Positions 8,305 to 17,659 of a DNA stretch of 64,000 bases are shown in pieces. The stretch is from Schlegelella_A sp963778525. GTDB taxonomy: Bacteria; Pseudomonadota; Gammaproteobacteria; Burkholderiales; Burkholderiaceae_C. The position numbers and the translations under genes were made by a program. The stretch is taken from positions 186,001 through 250,000 of the forward strand of contig CAVZUJ010000002.1 of assembly GCA_963778525.1 (NCBI GenBank), in the 5' to 3' direction. Numbering within the stretch: position 1 is the first letter of the stretch; each line of letters opens with the position of its first letter. The notes below the pieces were generated by a model. The model was not told the origin of the DNA. It saw nothing but the letters and a program-made list of their open reading frames with translations, and ran no database searches.

Positions 8305-9336
8305 TCAGTGTCCTCTCTGCTTCAGTGCCGCGTCGAGGCGCGGGTAGACGCGGCGCGCGTTGCCCTCGTAGATCTGGTGCCGGTCGTCGCCGACGAGCGA
8401 TCGTCGACGCCTCGATGTAGCGCTTGGTGTCGTCGTAGTAGTGGCCGGTCTCGGGGTCGATGCCGCGCACCGCGCCGATCATCTCGCTGGCGAACAGGAT
8501 GTTCTTCACCGGGATCACCTTCGTCAGCAGGTCGATGCCGGGCTGGTGATAGACGCAGGTGTCGAAGAAGACGTTGTTGAGCAGGTGGTCCTTCAGCAGC
8601 GGCTTCTTCAGCTCCTGCGCCAGGCCGCGGAAGCGCCCCCAGTGGTAGGGCACCGCGCCGCCGCCGTGCGGAATGACGAAGCGCAGGGTCGGGAAGTCCT
8701 TGAAGAGGTCCGACGTGAGGCATTGCATGAAGGCCGTCGTGTCGGCGTTGAGGTAGTGCGCGCCGGTGGTGTGGAAGGCCGGGTTGCAGCTGGTGCTCAC
8801 GTGCACCATCGCCGGGATGTCGTACTCCACCATCTTCTCGTAGATCGGGATACCACTGCCGGTCGGAGAGCGGCGGCGAGGTCCAGTGGCCGCCCGATGG
8901 ATCGGGGTTGAGGTTGATGCCGACGTTGCCGTATTCCTTCACGCACCTGTCGATCTCCGCGATGCATGTCGCCGGGTCGACGCCGGGCGACTGCGGCAGC
9001 ATCGCCGCCGGCACGAAATGATCGGGGAACAGCTTGGCGACGCGAAAGCAGAGCTCGTTGCAGATCGCGGCCCAGGTCGAGCTGACGTTGAAGTCGCCGA
9101 TGTGGTGCGCCATGAAGCTGGCACGCGGGCAGAAGATGGTGAGGTCGCAGCCGCGCTCCTTCATCAGGCGCAGCTGGTTGGTCTCGATCGACTCGCGCAG
9201 CTCGTCGTCGCTGATCTTCAGCTCGGAGACCTTGGGCATTGCCGACGGCATCCTTGATGCCGGCGATCTGCCGGTTGCGCCACGCTTCGAGCGCTTTCGG
9301 GGCAGTGGTGTAGTGACCGTGGCAATCGATGATCAT
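8305..9336 (-). CDS. pmdE: 4-oxalomesaconate hydratase (PmdE/LigJ), three frameshifts
   Basis: Amidohydrolase-like hydratase, about 342 residues, matching LigJ length. It begins MIIDCHGHYTTAPKALE (metal-binding HxH), continues in a second frame (DLTIFCPRASFMAHHIGDF, GINLNPDPSGG), a third (VHVSTSCNPAFHTTGAHY, RFVIPHGGGAVPYHWGR, LFASEMIGAVRGIDP) and ends with DDRHQIYEGNARRVYPRLDAALKQRGH. Breaks near 9240, 8840 and 8400 can each be repaired by one base. First gene of the operon; the promoter should lie in 9337-9473. Confidence 0.92.
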
Positions 9337-9342
9337 GAAGAA

Positions 9343-9362
9343 GTTCTCTGGCGCGGGAGAAC
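9343..9362. promoter_or_regulatory. Inverted repeat in the pmdE leader
   Basis: GTTCTC and GAGAAC, separated by 8 bases, lie 7 bases upstream of the pmdE start in the 137-bp divergent spacer to the binding-protein gene. It could be an operator or a hairpin over the ribosome site. No LysR-type gene, the usual pmd regulator, is adjacent. Weak on its own. Confidence 0.25.
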
Positions 9363-9473
9363 CGATTTTGCCTCGGCCCCGGGAAGTCTTGCGTTGACCC
9401 CGCGCGCGCAGGGGCTGCGCCTGCGCCTGCGAGACAATGAAGCTCTCTCGTCTTGCTTGCTGGAGGCTGCAGC

Positions 9474-10163
9474 GTGACCGTGCCGATCAGGCTCATTTCA
9501 TCGATGGCGACGCGCCAGGTCCTGGCCGAGCTGATCGCCTTGTTCCAGCCGGGTCTCGCGCTGCCGGTCGCAGCCGAATCGGTCGGCGGCGTCGATGCCG
9601 CGAAACGGGTGCGTGCCGGCGAGCCGTTCGACGTCGTCGTGCTCGCGTCCAACGTCATCGACGATCTCGTCGCCGACGGCTTGCTGTTGGCCGGGAGTCG
9701 CATCGACCTCGTTCGCTCGGGCATCGCCGTCGCTGTGCCGGCGGGCGCACCGCGGCTGCCGATCGACTCCGAAGCGGCCGTTCGCAGCGCCGTCGAAGGA
9801 GCACGCAGCCTGGCCTATTCCACCGGCCCGAGCGGCACGCACCTGGCGAAGCTCTTCGAGCGCTGGGGCATCGCCGCCAGCGTCGAAGCGCGTCTGGTTC
9901 GGCCGCCGCCGGGCGTGCCGGTGGCGAGCCTGCTGGCCGACCGGAAGATCGATCTCGGCTTCCAGCAGACGAGCGAGTTGCTCGGCGTCGCCGGCGTCGA
10001 CGTCCTGGGGCCGCTGCCGGGTTCGATCCAGGCCGTGACCACGTTCGCGGCTGGCGTGGTCGCGCTGTCGACGCATGCCGAGGAGGCGCGCGCCCTGCTG
10101 CGCCTGTTCGTCTCGCCGGCGGCCGCCGAAGCCAAGGTCCGCAACGGGATGGAGCCGGCGTAG
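9474..10163 (+). CDS. ModA-like extracellular solute-binding protein without leader
   Basis: About 229 residues with the fold signature of molybdate/sulfate-type type-II binding proteins: VLAELIALFQPG, the GEPFDVVVLASNVID segment, AYSTGPSGTHLAKLFERWGI, and DLGFQQTSELLGVAGVDVLGPLP. A GTG start at 9474 follows a good TGGAGG ribosome site. No hydrophobic signal peptide is present, so either it is cytoplasmic or its leader is missing. No modB or modC is nearby. It diverges from the pmd operon, so it might sense rather than transport an aromatic-acid metabolite; that is a guess. Confidence 0.75.
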   Translation: MTVPIRLISSMATRQVLAELIALFQPGLALPVAAESVGGVDAAKRVRAGEPFDVVVLASNVIDDLVADGLLLAGSRIDLVRSGIAVAVPAGAPRLPIDSEAAVRSAVEGARSLAYSTGPSGTHLAKLFERWGIAASVEARLVRPPPGVPVASLLADRKIDLGFQQTSELLGVAGVDVLGPLPGSIQAVTTFAAGVVALSTHAEEARALLRLFVSPAAAEAKVRNGMEPA

Positions 10164-10200
10164 GTCGCAGCCAGCATCCTCGGCAGTATCGTGGCCGCCG

Positions 10201-10975
10201 TCAGGCGTGCAGGAGGTCGCCCAGGAAGGAGCGCGACCGCTCGTGCCGCGGCGACGCGAAGAACTCCTGCGGCGACGCGATCTCGAGGATCTGGCCCTCG
10301 TCCATGAAGACGACGCGGTCGGCGACTCGGCGCGCGAAGCCCATCTCGTGCGTGACGCAGACCATGGTCATGCCGTCGCTGGCCAGGCGATCATCGTGTC
10401 GAGCACTTCCTTGACCATCTCCGGATCGAGCGCCGACGTGGGCTCGTCGAAGAGCATCAGCCTGGGCTTCATGCACAAGGCGCGGGCGATCGCGACCCGC
10501 TGCTGCTGGCCGCCGGAAAGCTGCGACGGGTACTTTGCGGCTTGCTCGGCGAGGCGCACCCGCCCGAGCAACTCCATCGCGCGTTGCCTCGGCCTCGCCC
10601 TCGGCCTGCGAGCACGCCAGTGACACGGGCGCCAGGGTGCAGTTCTCGAGCACCGTCAGATGCGGGAACAGGTTGAACTGCTGGAACACCATGCCGACCT
10701 GCGACGCACGGCCATCAATGCCGGCGCGCTGGTCGTCGGCCCGATCGCCATCGCCGCAGGATCGCAGTTCGCCGGCGTCGAAGTCCTCGAGCCGGTTGAT
10801 GCAGCGAATCAGGGACGACTTGCCCGATCCCGAGGGGCCGCAGATCACGATCCGCTCGCCCGTCGCCACGGCGAGCGTGACGTCGCGCAAGCGCGTGGTA
10901 GTTGCCGTACCACTTGTTGAGCCGCTCGATGCGCAGGATCGTCCGCGGCGTCGCGCTTGCATGGCACGGTGTCAT
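10201..10975 (-). CDS. aapP: General amino-acid ABC transporter ATP-binding protein (AapP/BztD type), frameshifted
   Basis: ATPase of a polar amino-acid importer, about 257 residues. Motifs in order, in several frames: ILRIERLNKWYGNYHAL; Walker A GPSGSGKSS; Q-loop VGMVFQQFNLFPHLTVLEN; signature LSGGQQQR; Walker B LMLFDEPTSALDPEM; H-loop VCVTHEMGFAR; C-terminal SPQEFFASPRHERSRSFL. At least four single-base shifts are needed. ATG at 10975 overlaps the aapM stop. All catalytic elements survive, which argues for sequence error. Confidence 0.88.
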
Positions 10976-12113
10976 GGGCGTCGGCGCCGGATCGCGTTCG
11001 CGCCTGCAGGCGGGCGCTGTAGCGACGACATGGCGAAGCAGAAGACGAAGTAGATGAGGGCCACGAACAGATAGATCTCGGTGCCGAAGCCATCCCACTG
11101 GGCATCGGCAGTGGCCCGCTTGGCCGCGGTCATCAGGTCGAAGATGCCGACGACGACGACGATCGAGGTGGCCTTGAAGAAGGCGATGAAAACGTTCACG
11201 AGCGCCGGCAACACGGCGGTGAGCGCCTGCGGCAGCACGACGCGGGTGGTGCTGCACGAGCGGCGTCAGGCCCGAGCGCGGCGGCCGCGTCGCGCTGCCC
11301 GCGCGGCACCGACATGCAGGCCGCCGCGCATCGACTTCCGCCAGGTAGGCCGACGTGAACAGGGCGAAGGCGACGATCACGCGCAGCAGCTTGGAGATGC
11401 CGATGCCCTGCGGCAGGAAGAGCGGGATCATGACGCTGGCCAGGAACAGGACCGCCAGCAGCGGCACGCTGCGGGCAAGCTCGATGTAGGCGACAACGAG
11501 GGCCTTGCCGACGCCCGCCGCCAGGCGCGTGGCGGCACCAGCGCCAGCGGAATCGCGAGGGCGAAAGCCGAGCGACCAGGCCGAGGGTGGCGAGGATGAG
11601 CGTGACCGGCAAGCCGCCCCATTGATCGTCGGGCACGTAGGCAAGGCCGAAGAAGCCGCCGAACATCAGGCCGCGAAGCCGCACGAGGGCGACACCAGCC
11701 ACGCCAGCGGCAGGCGCCAGTTCCAGAGCCGCGGGCTGGATCGAGAGGCAGTACATCGCCACCAGCAGCAGCATCGCCAGCGCCGGCCGCCACTGCTGCG
11801 CATAGGGATAGGTGCCGAACAGGATGAGGCGCAGCTTCTCGCCGAGCACCGCCCAGCAGGCGCCCGCGCCGCGGGGCGCCGGCAGGATTGCGGCGCGCCT
11901 GCGGCGCTGAAGACGGCATCACGGATACCCCAGGTGAAGAGCTGCCAGGCGAGCGCCGCGCAGGCGAGGGCGAGCAACACCGTGGTCAGCGCTCGAGCCG
12001 GCGGAACTGAAGAAGAGCTTGCGCGTGCACTGCCGCCGCCGGCCCGCGCGCGGCGGCAACGCGGGCCTCGATGCGGCGTGCGGCGACGTACCTCGTCGCC
12101 GGCCCCAGCGCAT
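10972..12113 (-). CDS. aapM: General amino-acid ABC transporter permease (AapM/BztC type), frameshifted
   Basis: Inner-membrane permease, about 380 residues. Readable pieces: RKLFFSS then TTVLLALACAALAWQLFTWGI; LGEKLRLILFGTYPYAQQWRP; LFGGFFGL-type second helix; LLAVLFLASVMIPLFLPQG; then the EAA-loop region ending LPQALTAVLPALVNVFIAFFKATSIVVVVG. At least five shifts. The 12113 start is my estimate from the family N-terminus; the real start could be up to 25 codons further upstream. It pairs with aapQ. Confidence 0.78.
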
Positions 12114-13138
12114 GTGCGCTGCTCGAATGACGTGCATGCGCCGCGCTCGACGAGCAGGCTGACGCGTCGCATAGAACGGCCATCACGATCGCCATCACTT
12201 CCATGGCCTGTCCGGTGTCGGTGAGCATCGTGGTGCTGACCGCCATGAAGTCCTGGTAGCCGATGGCCACCGCGAGCGTGCTGTTCTTGAAGATGCCGAG
12301 GTATTCGCTGGTGAGCGGCGGCAGCGCGACGCGCAGGGCTTGCGGCAGGACCACGCGGCGCAGCGTCGTGCCGCGCGAGAAGCCCGAGCGCAGCCGCCGC
12401 TTCCCATTGGCCGCGCGGCAGCGAGCCGATGCGAGGCGCGCACGATCTCCGCGATGAAGGCAGCGGTGTACAGCGAGATGCCGACGAAGAGCGCCGACGA
12501 ATCGGGCGACATGAAGACACCGCCCTTGACCTCGAAGCCGTCGACGACAGGCCGGATGAGCGACCAGCTGCCGGCGTCGTCGAGGCCGAACCAGGCCAGG
12601 TAGATGCCGCGGTTGGATGGCCAGAAGCGAGATCGTCCCTGGCGGAGGAGGCATTGCGCCGCCGCTGGCAACGCCAGGATCAGCCCGTACCAGAGGAAGA
12701 CATGCAGCAGCACCGGCACGTTGCGCATGACCTCGACGTAGCCTGGCGCACAGCGCGCGAGCCAAAGCGTTGTGCGAGAGGCGGCCGAGGCCGATCAGCC
12801 AAGGCCGACGAGGGTCGCTGCGACGATGGCGGCGACGCGTCAGCTTCAAGCTGTTGAGGGCGCCGGCGACGAAGGCCGTGGCGTAGCTGTCGACACCGGC
12901 CTCGCACGGCGAGCGGCGCGTCGGTGACCGGCGTGCTGCGAAGGTTCCGAGAGAAATGCGAATCCGGAGTGGATGCCGCGCGCCTGCAGGTTGGCGCCGG
13001 TCACGCGGAACATGAGGAAGAGCAGGCCGCCGAGCGACGGCGAACGCCAGCGCCTGCCGCGCCGCGGCGGTCCACCAGCGGCTGCGCTCGCTCGAACGAG
13101 GTGCAAGGGACTGGCGTTGGGAGCCTGGCCTCCGTCAT
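12114..13138 (-). CDS. aapQ: General amino-acid ABC transporter permease (AapQ/BztB type), frameshifted
   Basis: Inner-membrane permease. Pieces in order: LLFLMFRVTGANLQARGIHSGFAFL; WLIGLGRLSHNALARALCA; VMRNVPVLLHVFLWYGLILALP; GVFMSPDSSALFVGISLYTAAFIAEIVRAS; VLPQALRVALPPLTSEYLGIFKNSTLAVAIGYQDFM, the EAA loop and coupling helix. The 3' boundary is not visible because no frame gives a plausible stop; it is set at the aapM start. ATG at 13138 lies 22 bp after aapJ. Multiple shifts. Confidence 0.78.
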
Positions 13139-13159
13139 CGTCGCTGCCCGTGCGCAGGC

Positions 13160-14201
13160 TCACTGCATCGGAAATGCGTAGAGCAGCCCGCCATGGCGGC
13201 GAGCCGGTTCGCACCGCGCGGCATGCCGCTCGCCGAGAAAGCACGCTCCCACATTTCGCCGTAGTTGCCGACCTGCGAGATCACGTTGGCGGCCCAGTCC
13301 TTGTCCAGGCCCATCGAAGGACCGAGGTCGCCGTCGATGCCCGAGCAGGCGCTTGACGGCAGGGTCGGTCGAGGAGGCGAAGCTCTTGACGTTCTTCGAG
13401 GTGATGCCGAGCTCTTCGGCCGCGACCATCGCGTTGTAGGTGTAGCGCACGATGTCGAACCAGCGGTCGTCGCCCTTGCGCACGGCGCCGGCCAGGGGCT
13501 CGCGGCCGTAGGTTCGGACAGGAGGACGTAGTCGCCGGACTGCGCGCCTAGGGTCGACTTGAAGCTGGCGATGCGCCGAGACGTCGTGGAACATGGCATC
13601 GCAGCGCTTGGCCAGGAACGCCTTGCGCATCTGCTCGCCCTCGGCGAACGGCACGGCCTTGTAGCGGACCTTGATCTTGCGCGAAGTATTCGGCGCGAGT
13701 TCGATTCGCCGGCACCGGCGATCATGCAGACGCTGGCGCCGTTCAGCTTCGAGGTCGACGTGACGCCGGAGGCCTTGGGCACCAGAAAGCCCCAGGCGTC
13801 GTAGAAGTTCACGGCCGCGAACTGGATGCCCGACTTGGTCTCGCGCGTCATGGTCCAGGTGAGGTTGCGCATAAGGCAGGTCGACCTCGCCGGACTGCAG
13901 GGCGACAAGGCGCTGGGCCGGCGCGAGGCTGACGTACTTGACCTTGGTCGGGTCGCCGAAGATCGCGGTCGGCGACGGCGCGGCAGGAGTCGGCATCGAT
14001 GCCGCGCATCACGCCTTGGCTGTCAGGTAGCGAGAAGTTGGCCGAGCTGCCGATCACGCCGCAGATTGAGCGCCCCGCGCGCCTTCACGGCCGCCAGGGT
14101 GGGCGACGTGGTGGGCGCGGCGGCAGTCGGGCAACGGCACTGATCGATCCGCAGGCGGCGGTCAGGGCCATCAGGCGGGCAAGTTCGAGCATCGGGCGCA
14201 T
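13160..14201 (-). CDS. aapJ: General amino-acid ABC transporter substrate-binding protein (AapJ/BztA type), frameshifted
   Basis: Periplasmic binding protein of the Aap/Bzt family, about 345 residues. It starts MRPMLELARLMALTAACGSISAVA (lipobox-like TAACGS), then LAAVKARGALN, the NFSLPDSQGVMRGIDADSCRAVA region, KVKYVSLAPAQRLVALQSGEVDL, TMTRETKSGIQFAAVNFYDAWGFLVPK, SGDYVLLSEP, and finally QVGNYGEMWERAF with NRL near the end. Six or so shifts. First gene of the transporter operon, starting 9 bp after the aminotransferase stop. Substrate range of the family is broad polar L-amino acids. Confidence 0.85.
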
Positions 14202-14209
14202 GAAGTCTC

Positions 14210-15296
14210 CTAGGAGGTTTTGGCGAGATCGGCGAGCGTCGCGAGACATTGGTCGATCTCCTCGGTGGTGTTGTAGAAGAAGGGCGAGATCCGCACGCCC
14301 TGGCCACGCGCCGAGACGCTGATGTTCTGCGCCGCCAGCTGTTGCCGCACCGCTTCGCCGTTCGGGCAGCGCACGACGAAGATGCCGGCCCGCATGCCCG
14401 CGGGCGTGACGAGGTCGAGGCCGTGACGCGCGGCGCCGTCGATGAGATGGCTGCCGAGCTCGCGGACGCGGGCGTGCACCGTGTCCCAGCCGATGCGCTC
14501 GAAGAAGTCGAGTGTCGCGTCGAGGCCGTACATCGCGGGGATATTGACGTGTGCGTATTGCAGCTGCGACGCCTCGTCCATGTTCTTGTAGCCGTGGTAG
14601 GCCGGCTTCATCCGCGCGCGCGCCTTGCCGGAGGTGACGAGCACGCCGACGCCGAAGCCCGAGAGCATCCACTTGAAGAAGGAGGCGGCGTAGATGTCGA
14701 CATGCGAGAGATCGACCGGCACGGCACCGAGGGCCTGCACGCCATCGACCATCAGCAGCACGCCGCGCCGGCGGCAGATCTCGCTCATGCGTTCGAGATC
14801 GACGGTCGTGCCGGTGCTCGAGTGAGTGTGCGACAGCACCGAGGAGGCGGGTGCGTGCGTCGAGCGCGGCCAGCAGATCGGTTTGCCGGTTCGCTTCGCT
14901 CGAGATCGGCACGCGCACCAGCTCGGCGCCGGCGCGGCCGGCGGCTTCCCAGATGCGGATGACTGACGGGAATTCGTCGGCGGCGAGCACGATCCGGTCG
15001 CCCGCGTCGAACTGCAGGCTGAGCGCCGCCAGGTTCAGGCCCTCGGTGGTATTGGAGACGAAGGTGACATCGTCCGCGCCAACCCCGAGCCACGCCGCCA
15101 GGCGGGCCTGCACCTTCTCGGTCATCGCCTGCCACTCGGGCCGGGCATCGTAGCCGCGGACCTTGACGTCGTCGTAGAAGCGGGCGACGGCGGCGCCGTG
15201 TCCCTGCCAGGACAGGCCCGCCGCGGCGGTGTCGAGATAGATCCGGTCGTGCAGGTGCGGAAAGGGCTCTCGCAATCGAGACAGGTCGGTGGGCAT
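14210..15296 (-). CDS. Class V (cysteine-desulfurase-like) PLP aminotransferase, one frameshift
   Basis: PLP enzyme of the NifS/Csd fold, about 362 residues. N-terminal frame: PHLHDRIYLDTAAAGLS, VTFVSNTTEGLNLAAL, ADEFPSVIRIWE. A break near 14840 leads to LSHTHSSTGTTVDLERMSEICRRRGVLLMVDGVQALG (the Asp that holds the PLP nitrogen) and FFKWMLSGFGVGVL, whose Lys should form the Schiff base. The C-terminus ISPFFYNTTEEIDQCLATL is typical. No clear Cys loop of true desulfurases was seen. It precedes the aap genes in the same direction, suggesting amino-acid breakdown or isomerisation coupled to uptake. Confidence 0.87.
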
Positions 15297-15484
15297 CGGG
15301 ACTGCGGCGCTGAAGGAGTCGATTCAACTCATTATGAATTCAGAAGCTTCACCCTCTCGATGCGCTGAAGCGAGCCCGCGACAAGAGGAGTCCCCGAGCG
15401 GCATCGCCGGCGGCTCCCAGGCGGGGCCGGGAGCACGAAGGTGCGAGACAATTCTCTTCCGATGCAAGCTGCGGGTCATCTGCC

Positions 15485-15730
15485 ATGAGCGACGACGTGA
15501 CGAAGAAGGATCTGCAATACGTGCAGGCCGTTCTGAACAAGAAGATCGATGATCTCGGCAAGGCCCTGGCCGCCGAGAAGCAGAGGGCGATGGCCGACTG
15601 CCAGGAGGTCGACGGCATCGTCGTGCGGGTTCGCTCCGACCTGGATAAGCGCCTCGATCGGCTCGACGCCGTGGTCGACAAGCTGACGAAGGCGATGGCC
15701 GAGCTCGCCAAGCGCGTGGCCGCCTCCTGA
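15485..15730 (+). CDS. Small charged coiled-coil protein
   Basis: 81 residues with a regular heptad-like run of Leu/Val and charged residues (DLQYVQAVLNKKIDDLGKAL, then LDKRLDRLDAVVDKLTKAMAEL). No signal or membrane segment. Codon use fits a real gene, and it stands alone in a 540-bp gap between larger genes. Function unknown; small cytoplasmic coiled-coil proteins of this look often oligomerise. Confidence 0.7.
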   Translation: MSDDVTKKDLQYVQAVLNKKIDDLGKALAAEKQRAMADCQEVDGIVVRVRSDLDKRLDRLDAVVDKLTKAMAELAKRVAAS

Positions 15731-15839
15731 GGCGCGAGCGCTGCGGCTGCAGCGTCAAGGCAGACCCTGATTCGCTCGCGCACCGGCCGACGCATACTTT
15801 CTGCGCGAAGTTTCGCGTCAATCAGGAAGGATGATTCCC

Positions 15840-16310
15840 ATGCGCAATCACACGACGACCTTGAGCGTCGCCATCGTCGCTGCCTTCGTTGCCGGTGTCG
15901 TGGCGTCGCCGCTGGCGCAGCGCGCGATCGCCGAAGCGCGCGCCGAGGCCGCGCCGCTGCAGCCGGCGATGATCGACCTGATGGCGCTCAAGCATGGCGA
16001 CCTGCCGACGACTTCGAATCCGGAGATGAACGCCAAGGGCCTGGTGGTCACCGACAACGCGACCATCGGCATCCAGTCCGGCAACGTGGCCAAGCACAAC
16101 CATCCGAACACGAACGAGATCCAGTACATCATCGAAGGCAGCGGCGCGATGTGGCTGGGCGGCGAGCGCAAGGAATTCAAGCCGGGCACCCTGATCATCA
16201 TCCCGAAGGGCACGGCGCACGGCGGCACCTTGGTGACAAGCGGCCCGGTCAAGGCGATCGCCATCAAGATCCCGCCGCAAGGTCCGAACGACACGGTCTT
16301 CATGAACTGA
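15840..16310 (+). CDS. Exported cupin-domain protein
   Basis: About 156 residues. The N-terminus is an uncleaved or cleavable signal (TLSVAIVAAFVAGVVASPLAQ). A single cupin follows: KHNHPNTNEIQYIIEGSGAMWLGGE (motif 1 with two His and Glu) and FKPGTLIIIPKGTAHGGT (motif 2 with His), giving a 3-His/1-Glu metal site. ATG at 15840 is chosen because AGGAAGG lies 9 bases upstream; the in-frame ATG at 15831 touches that site. Substrate unknown. Confidence 0.87.
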   Translation: MRNHTTTLSVAIVAAFVAGVVASPLAQRAIAEARAEAAPLQPAMIDLMALKHGDLPTTSNPEMNAKGLVVTDNATIGIQSGNVAKHNHPNTNEIQYIIEGSGAMWLGGERKEFKPGTLIIIPKGTAHGGTLVTSGPVKAIAIKIPPQGPNDTVFMN

Positions 16311-16339
16311 CGAACGCAGGCGGCGAAGCGCCGCCCGGG

Positions 16340-17471
16340 TCAAGGCTGGCGCACGAATTTCTGCACGCGCTTGCCGGTGTCGACTTCGCCGGCGTAGAGG
16401 TTGCCTTGCGAGTCGATCGCCAGATCGTGCACCCAGTGAAACTCGCCCGCATAGCGTCCGGGTCGGCCGAGCGCGGCCTTGACTTCGCCGGTTTCGCGCG
16501 AGACGACGGCGATGCGATTGTTCCGGCCGTCGGCAAGCAGCAACCAGCGCTGCGCGGGGTCGCGCGAGAGCACGATGTCCCAGACCGAGCCGTTGCCCGA
16601 GGTGTCGGGCAGCACCGAGAACTCCTTGACGAAGCGGCCGTCCTTCTGGAAGACCTGCACGCGATTGTTCAGGCGGTCGCAGACGTAGACCAGTCCGTCG
16701 CGGGCGATGCGGGCGCAATGCACCGGGTTGCCGAACTGCGTCAGCTGCGCGGCGGTGGGCGGCGCGGTCCGGCGCGTGTTGGGCTTGTCAGCATCGCTCG
16801 GCGGCTTGCCATAGGCGCCCCAGTGCCGCTTGTAGGCACCGGTCTCGCTGTCGAACACGATCACCCGCCGGTTGTAGTAGCCGTCGGCCACGTAGACCTC
16901 GCTCGCCACGGTGTCGACCTCGACGCCCGCCGGCTGGCCCAGGCGCGTGAGATCGGCTGTTGCCGGTCTGCGGGCCGACCTTGCCGATCTGCAGCACGAA
17001 CTTGCCGTTGCTCGTGAACTTCAGCACCTGCCCGTCGTTCTCGCCGTTGCCGGTGATCCAGACGAAGCCTTTCGCGTCGACGTGGATGCCGTGCTCGTTC
17101 TGCGGCCAGTCGTAGCCGGTGCCGGCGCCGCCCCACGAGCGGAGCAAGGTGCCGGCGGCGTCGAACTCGAGCACCGGCGGCGCGGGTGCGCAGCAGGTCG
17201 ACTGCGGCGGCGTGAGCGTCGCGCCGCGCTCGTCGTCGGTCAGGCTCTTCGGCCGCTGCAGGACCCAGACGTGGTCGTTGGCATCGGTGGCCACGCCGCT
17301 GACCTGGCCGAGGATCCAGCCGTTCGGCAGGGGCTTCGGCCAGGTGCTGTCGACGCTGTAGCGCGGCGGGCTGGCGTCGCCCGTGCCGGCCGATGTGGCG
17401 CACGCAGTCGCGACGATGGCGACGAGCGCAGCGGACAAGACACAGGCGATGCTTCGAGTAGACGAGGTCAT
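16340..17471 (-). CDS. NHL-repeat beta-propeller lipoprotein, one frameshift
   Basis: About 376 residues. The start MTSSTRSIACVLSAALVAIVATAC ends in a lipobox (VATAC), so it is a periplasmic or outer-membrane lipoprotein. Repeats of NHL/peptidylglycine-lyase type follow: GVATDANDHVWVLQRP, EHGIHVDAKGFVWITGNG, SEVYVADGYYNRRVIVFD, DGLVYVCDRLNNRVQVFQ, VHDLAIDSQGNLYAGEV. A break near 16955 is repaired by one base. It diverges from the peptide symporter gene with a palindromic spacer. Confidence 0.88.
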
Positions 17472-17504
17472 GGCTATCCTCAACGGCTGGGAGTCAGCCG
17501 CATC

Positions 17505-17530
17505 ATTTATCAACCGGCCGGCTGATGAAT
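17505..17530. promoter_or_regulatory. Putative operator in divergent spacer
   Basis: ATTTATCA and TGATGAAT flank a CCGGCCGG core; 11 of 13 positions pair about one centre (17517/17518). It lies midway in the 188-bp spacer between the divergent NHL lipoprotein and POT symporter genes, where a shared regulator would bind. The regulator is not identified. Confidence 0.4.
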
Positions 17531-17659
17531 CGAGACAAACGACAGGTTCCGCGAAGACGTCTTCGTGTCGAATGAAGCCAAGGTCTCGGGGGTCGATCAG
17601 AACGACGGCGAGCGGGAGGCTAGAGTGCTCGCCATCGCATCGAACCGGGAAACGCCGCC

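Noticed and set aside
10201..14201. Programmed frameshifting or genuine decay of the aap transporter
   Set aside because: Breaks are numerous, lack slippery sites and stimulators, and leave all motifs intact; error is more likely.
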